DNA from: DHVE2 group archaeon
GTDB lineage: Archaea > Thermoplasmatota > Thermoplasmata > Thermoplasmatales > Aciduliprofundaceae
Direction: 5' to 3'
DNA: 9,369 nt
Assembly: GCA_027014065.1 (NCBI GenBank)
Contig: JALWEL010000154.1
Coordinates: 1 to 9,369 of the forward strand
Positions within the stretch are counted from its first letter, which is position 1. Each line of letters opens with the position of its first letter. Position numbers and translations under genes: made by a program. The notes below the pieces were generated by a model. That model saw nothing but the letters and a program-made list of their open reading frames with translations. It was not told the DNA's origin and made no database searches. Below are positions 7,067-9,369 of the stretch, in pieces.

Positions 7067-7706
7067 GTTCATAGCAGTGATGGGGAAAGAAGATTTCGAC
7101 CCGAAGCCATTCATAGAAGAACTTTCGAACATGGCGAAGAATGGGAAAAGAGCACCACATGGGGATGGTTGGGGGATATGGCTCAAAAACGATGAGATGG
7201 AATACCTTCATAAAGAAACCGTGCCCATATGGGAAAGAGAAGTGGAGAATTTTCCGAAGGCGAAGGTTCTGTTTGTGCACGCCCGCAAGCGAGGGAAGGG
7301 AGCGAAAATCGCCATAGAAAACACGCACCCTTTCATGTCGCATGATTCGGTGTTCATGCACAACGGAATTATCGATATTGAGCACGAGAGCTGCACCGGC
7401 GACACCGATTCCGAGAAATTGTTCATGCACATGATCCACCGGGGCTTTTGGAACGTGCTCTGCGAAATAGAGAAATACGAGTTCTCATCGGTGAACTCTG
7501 TGCTTTACCAAGATGGAAAGCTCTACGCGGTGAGATATGCGAAAAAGTTGGAGGATTATTACACCCTATTTGTGAGAAAAGAGCCGGGCAGGGTAATAGT
7601 AGCCACGGAAGGCGATGGCGAAGAGATAGAGAACAAAAAGGTGGCCGTGATTCACCCGGACCTCAGGGTTGAATACCTTCCATTTTGCCCAAGTATGTTC
7701 CGTTGA
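7059..7706 (+). CDS. Class II (Ntn-type) glutamine amidotransferase, YafJ-like
   Basis: 215 residues. The protein begins MCRF, so Cys2 becomes the N-terminal nucleophile after Met removal, as in all class II amidotransferases. Further family motifs are HGDGWG (34-39), HARKRG (74-79, the Arg that holds the glutamine carboxylate), THPF (89-92), MHNG (100-103, oxyanion-hole Asn and Gly) and DTDSE (115-119). The protein is a stand-alone glutaminase domain, like the YafJ/GAT-II proteins, with no synthetase domain attached, so the acceptor of the ammonia is unknown. The start is fixed by the catalytic Cys and overlaps rph by 8 nt (ATGTGTAG), implying co-transcription and probably coupled translation. 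The last 44 bp overlap the convergent phosphoesterase gene. Substrate and pathway cannot be read from the sequence. Confidence 0.88.
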   Translation: MCRFIAVMGKEDFDPKPFIEELSNMAKNGKRAPHGDGWGIWLKNDEMEYLHKETVPIWEREVENFPKAKVLFVHARKRGKGAKIAIENTHPFMSHDSVFMHNGIIDIEHESCTGDTDSEKLFMHMIHRGFWNVLCEIEKYEFSSVNSVLYQDGKLYAVRYAKKLEDYYTLFVRKEPGRVIVATEGDGEEIENKKVAVIHPDLRVEYLPFCPSMFR

Positions 7707-8349
7707 GCAGGTACACATCGAAATCATCGATTATTTTATTTTTCATCAGCGGGCCGAGTGGGTCCGCCAGGGATGAGCCCACGAGGGGATTGAACGCCGC
7801 CAAGACGAAAATCTTAGCGTTGCTCTTATATTTCTCCTTTCCTTCGGGGGTTAATTCGCCAACTAAATGACAGGGATAGCGGTGAATCTTTCCAACTGAG
7901 TCCCTCAACTCTATTTCCGGATGCAAATGTCCCATGAAAACGTATTTACTGCTCATCACCTCTTCCGAAGGCCAAGAATGGCCGTGTATAAATCCGTAAT
8001 CACCTATTCTGAATCCCCAAGCTGGGTATATATTTGCATCCAAAATTTCTTCGATTCCGCCATCATGATTTCCCTTCACTATATCCAATTCCACTCCAAG
8101 TTTTTCCAGCTCTTTTATTTTTGAGCATTCTCCAATGCTGTGCTTCACATCCCCCAATATTATAAGGCGCTTCGCCTCTTTCTCGGTTATTAATTTTCTT
8201 ATTCTCTCAATCATTTTTTTCGTCGCGTCGGGCACGCTTATGCCCTCTTTTCTCAGCGCATCCTCGTAGCCTATGTGAAGGTCCGCTATCACTACGGCTT
8301 CTAAATCTCCAATGTAAAACGCCCTTTCCTCGAAGACCATTTCAATCAT
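7663..8349 (-). CDS. Calcineurin-like metallophosphoesterase, archaeal COG1407 (SbcD-related) type
   Basis: 228 residues, with the full dinuclear-metal signature: DLH (D23, H25), GDVKH (66-70), GNHD (93-96), HGH (122-124) and GHLHP (140-144). ADLHIGYE near the start and the FNPLVGSS block near the end mark the compact archaeal ICC-like family often annotated as SbcD-related, whose substrate is not established. There is no nuclease capping domain or Rad50 partner here, so an Mre11-like role should not be assumed. The ATG at 8349 is preferred over Met4 because GGTG (8359-8356 on the minus strand) sits 6 nt upstream of it. It overlaps the upstream reductase by 8 nt. Weak T5 (7639-7635) downstream could terminate transcription inside the opposing gene. 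Confidence 0.87.
   Translation of the reverse strand: MIEMVFEERAFYIGDLEAVVIADLHIGYEDALRKEGISVPDATKKMIERIRKLITEKEAKRLIILGDVKHSIGECSKIKELEKLGVELDIVKGNHDGGIEEILDANIYPAWGFRIGDYGFIHGHSWPSEEVMSSKYVFMGHLHPEIELRDSVGKIHRYPCHLVGELTPEGKEKYKSNAKIFVLAAFNPLVGSSLADPLGPLMKNKIIDDFDVYLLNGTYLGKMEGIQP
7731..7743 (+). terminator. T-rich terminator candidate for the rph-amidotransferase pair
   Basis: TTATTTTATTTTT starts 24 nt past the amidotransferase stop codon, inside the 3' part of the convergent phosphoesterase gene. It is the strongest T-rich tract downstream of this pair. Composition is the only evidence. Confidence 0.4.
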
Positions 8350-8983
8350 TCTTCACACCGTAATGAATTAAAATTCCATAGCCTAACTTCTCGCATGATT
8401 TTATCTTCAATCTGATTACCTCTTCATCACTCCTCGCCCCTGGACCCTCGACGAGGGTTGGCGCATCTCCCCCGATTATCAATGGCCCAATGAACACGTA
8501 CATCTCGTCCACAAGCCCTGCTTTAAGGAAGGAGTGAATCACGGTGCCTCCTCCTTCCACCATCACGCTTTTTATTCCTCTCTTCCACAGTTCTTCCATT
8601 AGGCAATTCAGGTCCACCTCTTCATCTCCGCACCTTATTATTTCCGCGTTTATTTCTCTCTCTTCGGCTTTTTCGGTGGTGGCAATTATGGTTTTCGCCA
8701 TGCCATTGAGAACCCTTGCATCTGAGGGAATTCTCAATTTCGAATCCAAAACAACCCGCACCGGATTTTTCGCGTTGGGTACGTATTTCTCCTTCACAGT
8801 TAATTTGGGGTCATCTTTGAGTATTGTGTTTATCCCCACTAATATTCCATCAACGCTGGCGCGCATCTCATGAACCCTGTGGAAATCCGCCTCGTCGCTT
8901 ATCTTTATCCTCTTTCCTCCCACCAGCGCAATTTTCCCGTCCGCGCTCATGGCTGCGTTTATTATTATTTTTGGCCTATTCAT
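8342..8983 (-). CDS. arfC: Archaeal 2,5-diamino-6-ribosylamino-pyrimidinone 5'-phosphate reductase (RibD C-terminal/RIB7 type)
   Basis: 213 residues from the ATG at 8983. It belongs to the dihydrofolate-reductase-like RibD-C family. Members reduce the ribosylamino group of the riboflavin (and F420) precursor to ribitylamino with NAD(P)H. Visible motifs are AAMSADGKIA (10-19), DGILVGINTILKDDPKLTV (45-63), VRVVLDSKLRIP (75-86), MVEGGGTVIHSFL (141-153) and VDEMYVFIGPLIIGG (158-172). There is no N-terminal deaminase domain, as expected for the archaeal and fungal reductase-only form. A longer reading from GTG 8995 is unlikely: GTGAT (8995-8991) makes a good ribosome site 7 nt before ATG 8983, and the family begins right before the MSADGKI motif. 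It overlaps its neighbours by 8 nt on both sides. The symbol arfC is borrowed from methanogens. Confidence 0.88.
   Translation of the reverse strand: MNRPKIIINAAMSADGKIALVGGKRIKISDEADFHRVHEMRASVDGILVGINTILKDDPKLTVKEKYVPNAKNPVRVVLDSKLRIPSDARVLNGMAKTIIATTEKAEEREINAEIIRCGDEEVDLNCLMEELWKRGIKSVMVEGGGTVIHSFLKAGLVDEMYVFIGPLIIGGDAPTLVEGPGARSDEEVIRLKIKSCEKLGYGILIHYGVKND
8356..8359 (-). promoter_or_regulatory. Shine-Dalgarno GGTG of the metallophosphoesterase gene
   Basis: GGTG on the minus strand, 6 nt before the ATG at 8349 and 15 nt before the alternative Met4 codon. It therefore decides for the longer start. Confidence 0.5.
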
Positions 8984-9206
8984 ACACATCATCACTCATT
9001 ATCTTCATGTATCCGCCCTTCGACATGTACACTGCGAGCCTCTTCTTTTTTAGGATTTCGAAGAATTCTTCCCACGGAATTTCCTCGAATTTCTCACCGG
9101 GATTCTTTGTGAGCTGCACCACTTCCCGCCCGCGAACCCGCGCAGGTTTTAAGCCATATTTCTCCGCGTTCTCCATCGCTTCCTCGTTGGTAAGCTTGCG
9201 CATCAT
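8976..9206 (-). CDS. Conserved-looking small hypothetical protein, first gene of the reductase operon
   Basis: 76 residues; family not recognised. The protein is highly charged and soluble, with no Cys and no membrane helix. An N-terminal amphipathic helix (TNEEAMENAEKYGL) is followed by a basic stretch (KPARVRGREVVQLTKN), an acidic-aromatic segment (GEKFEEIPWEEFFEILKKKRL) and a beta-like end (AVYMSKGGYMKIMSDD). The shape could suit a small nucleic-acid-binding or adaptor protein, but nothing specific is visible. It is believed real because its codon use fits its neighbours, it fills the space with no alternative frame, and its TAG overlaps the reductase ATG by 8 nt (ATGAATAG). The start may be Met1 (9206) or Met2 (9203). 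Upstream lies the hairpin array, so its promoter may sit within that element. Confidence 0.7.
   Translation of the reverse strand: MMRKLTNEEAMENAEKYGLKPARVRGREVVQLTKNPGEKFEEIPWEEFFEILKKKRLAVYMSKGGYMKIMSDDVYE
8991..8995 (-). promoter_or_regulatory. Shine-Dalgarno GTGAT of the reductase gene
   Basis: GTGAT on the minus strand, 7 nt before ATG 8983, complementary to the archaeal 16S 3' end. It selects this ATG over the clustered upstream GTG/ATG/ATG codons at 8995, 8992 and 8989. Confidence 0.5.
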
Positions 9207-9224
9207 CCGGGCAAGATATGCATG

Positions 9225-9241
9225 AGGGTTATGAAAACCCT
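9225..9241. repeat. Short hairpin at the inner edge of the array
   Basis: AGGGTT / AACCCT (6 bp) around a 5-nt ATGAA loop, just outside the stop codon of the edge reading frame and 19 nt from the 76-aa gene start. It may be the terminal hairpin of a mobile element. Confidence 0.45.
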
Positions 9242-9286
9242 TCCCCTATGGGAACCACAGGCGGGTTCCCATACCCTCCTGCAACC
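9240..9286. repeat. Hairpin unit A of a tandem structured repeat
   Basis: A 47-nt unit, 35/47 identical to 9314-9360 with no gaps. Its core is a perfect 10-bp stem, TATGGGAACC (9247-9256) with GGTTCCCATA (9264-9273), around the 7-nt loop ACAGGCG. Conserved flanks are CTTCCCCT on the left and GCAACC on the right. Confidence 0.8.
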
Positions 9287-9369
9287 GTAGACACCCCTTC
9301 GGGGTTTCTACAACTTCCCCTCTAAGAACCTCCAGCGGGTTCTTATCATCTCCAGCAACCCATAATAAG
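9246..9369 (-). CDS. C-terminal end of an unidentified gene running through the hairpin array (possibly TnpB-like)
   Basis: The minus-strand frame is open from the right edge for 40 codons and stops at TAG (9248-9246). Its visible end includes AGDDKNPLEVLRGEVVETPK and ends GTRLWFP. I cannot identify a family from this tail. The frame crosses all three large hairpins, and the two homologous units fall in different reading frames, so the duplication is conserved as nucleic acid, not protein. A protein end overlaid on structured RNA is known for IS605-type tnpB genes, where the guide RNA scaffold overlaps the 3' end of the gene. That makes TnpB the leading guess, without any catalytic motif in view. 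It may also be a chance open frame across a non-coding RNA. Confidence 0.35.
   Translation of the reverse strand, partial: LLWVAGDDKNPLEVLRGEVVETPKGCLRLQEGMGTRLWFP
9287..9311. repeat. Central hairpin between units A and B
   Basis: Stem GTAGA/TCTAC plus ACCCC/GGGGT with one internal C-T mismatch, closed by a 3-nt TTC loop: 10 paired positions in 25 nt. It has a different sequence from units A and B but sits exactly between them. Confidence 0.7.
9314..9360. repeat. Hairpin unit B of a tandem structured repeat
   Basis: A 47-nt unit aligned without gaps to 9240-9286. Its stem is TAAGAACC (9323-9330) with GGTTCTTA (9338-9345) around the 7-nt loop TCCAGCG. Two adjacent pairs that are G-C in unit A are A-T here, so both sides of the stem changed together. 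Confidence 0.8.

Noticed and set aside
7663..8349. Mre11/SbcD nuclease
   Set aside because: The metal motifs are shared, but the protein is too short, lacks the capping domain and has no Rad50/SbcC neighbour.
8984..8995. Longer start (GTG 8995 or ATG 8992/8989) for the reductase
   Set aside because: The extra residues (MMMC) have no family counterpart, and GTGAT at 8995-8991 works better as a ribosome site for ATG 8983.
9240..9360. CRISPR array
   Set aside because: The two units are only 74% identical, are themselves hairpins with compensatory changes, and are separated by another hairpin, not a unique spacer. No cas gene is nearby.
1..9369. tRNA or rRNA genes
   Set aside because: No cloverleaf with a GGTTCRANTCC-like T arm and no rRNA-like segment was seen on either strand by eye.

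Overview
The window looks like ordinary chromosomal DNA from a euryarchaeon, most probably a thermoacidophilic or peptide-fermenting member of the Thermoplasmatota/DHVE2 (Aciduliprofundum-like) lineage. The evidence is an archaeal-type riboflavin-pathway reductase, an archaeal COG1407 phosphoesterase, DUF835-like domains, the C-terminus of a tungsten aldehyde:ferredoxin oxidoreductase, a PEF-CTERM-like surface tail, TATA-like boxes close to start codons with few Shine-Dalgarno sites, and heavy AGA/AGG arginine usage. The placement is inferred from gene content, not from a marker gene.

Layout. Bases 1-494 (+) hold the last 163 codons of an AOR-family tungsten oxidoreductase. It converges on, and overlaps by 23 bp, a secreted M14 zinc carboxypeptidase (472-1974, -) with a PEF-type membrane anchor. 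Two small three-helix membrane proteins of unknown function follow (2059-2496 + and 2493-2870 -), converging and sharing stop-codon bases. A 101-bp divergent spacer leads into the largest gene (2972-6319, +): a 1115-residue protein with two DUF835-like domains, a STAND/AAA_16-type ATPase with a winged-helix segment, and about twelve TPRs. Next come a bacterial-type RNase PH (6356-7066, +) and a class II glutamine amidotransferase (7059-7706, +), overlapping by 8 nt. The amidotransferase converges on a minus-strand operon with a 44-bp overlap. In transcription order that operon is a 76-aa hypothetical (9206-8976), an archaeal RibD/RIB7-type reductase (8983-8342) and a metallophosphoesterase (8349-7663). 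Both junctions in the operon are again 8-nt overlaps.

The right edge (9225-9369) is different. It holds a tandem series of hairpins in which two 47-nt units 74 nt apart are 35/47 identical and differ by compensating stem changes. An open minus-strand frame runs through the array and stops at 9246. The array may be a structured RNA overlapping the 3' end of a protein gene, as in TnpB/IS605-type elements, but too little of it is present to prove that.

Functionally, the carboxypeptidase and the oxidoreductase fit peptide fermentation: outer digestion, then oxidation of aldehydes derived from amino acids. The least ordinary items are the DUF835-STAND-TPR protein, the bacterial-type RNase PH in an archaeal background, and the covarying hairpin array.
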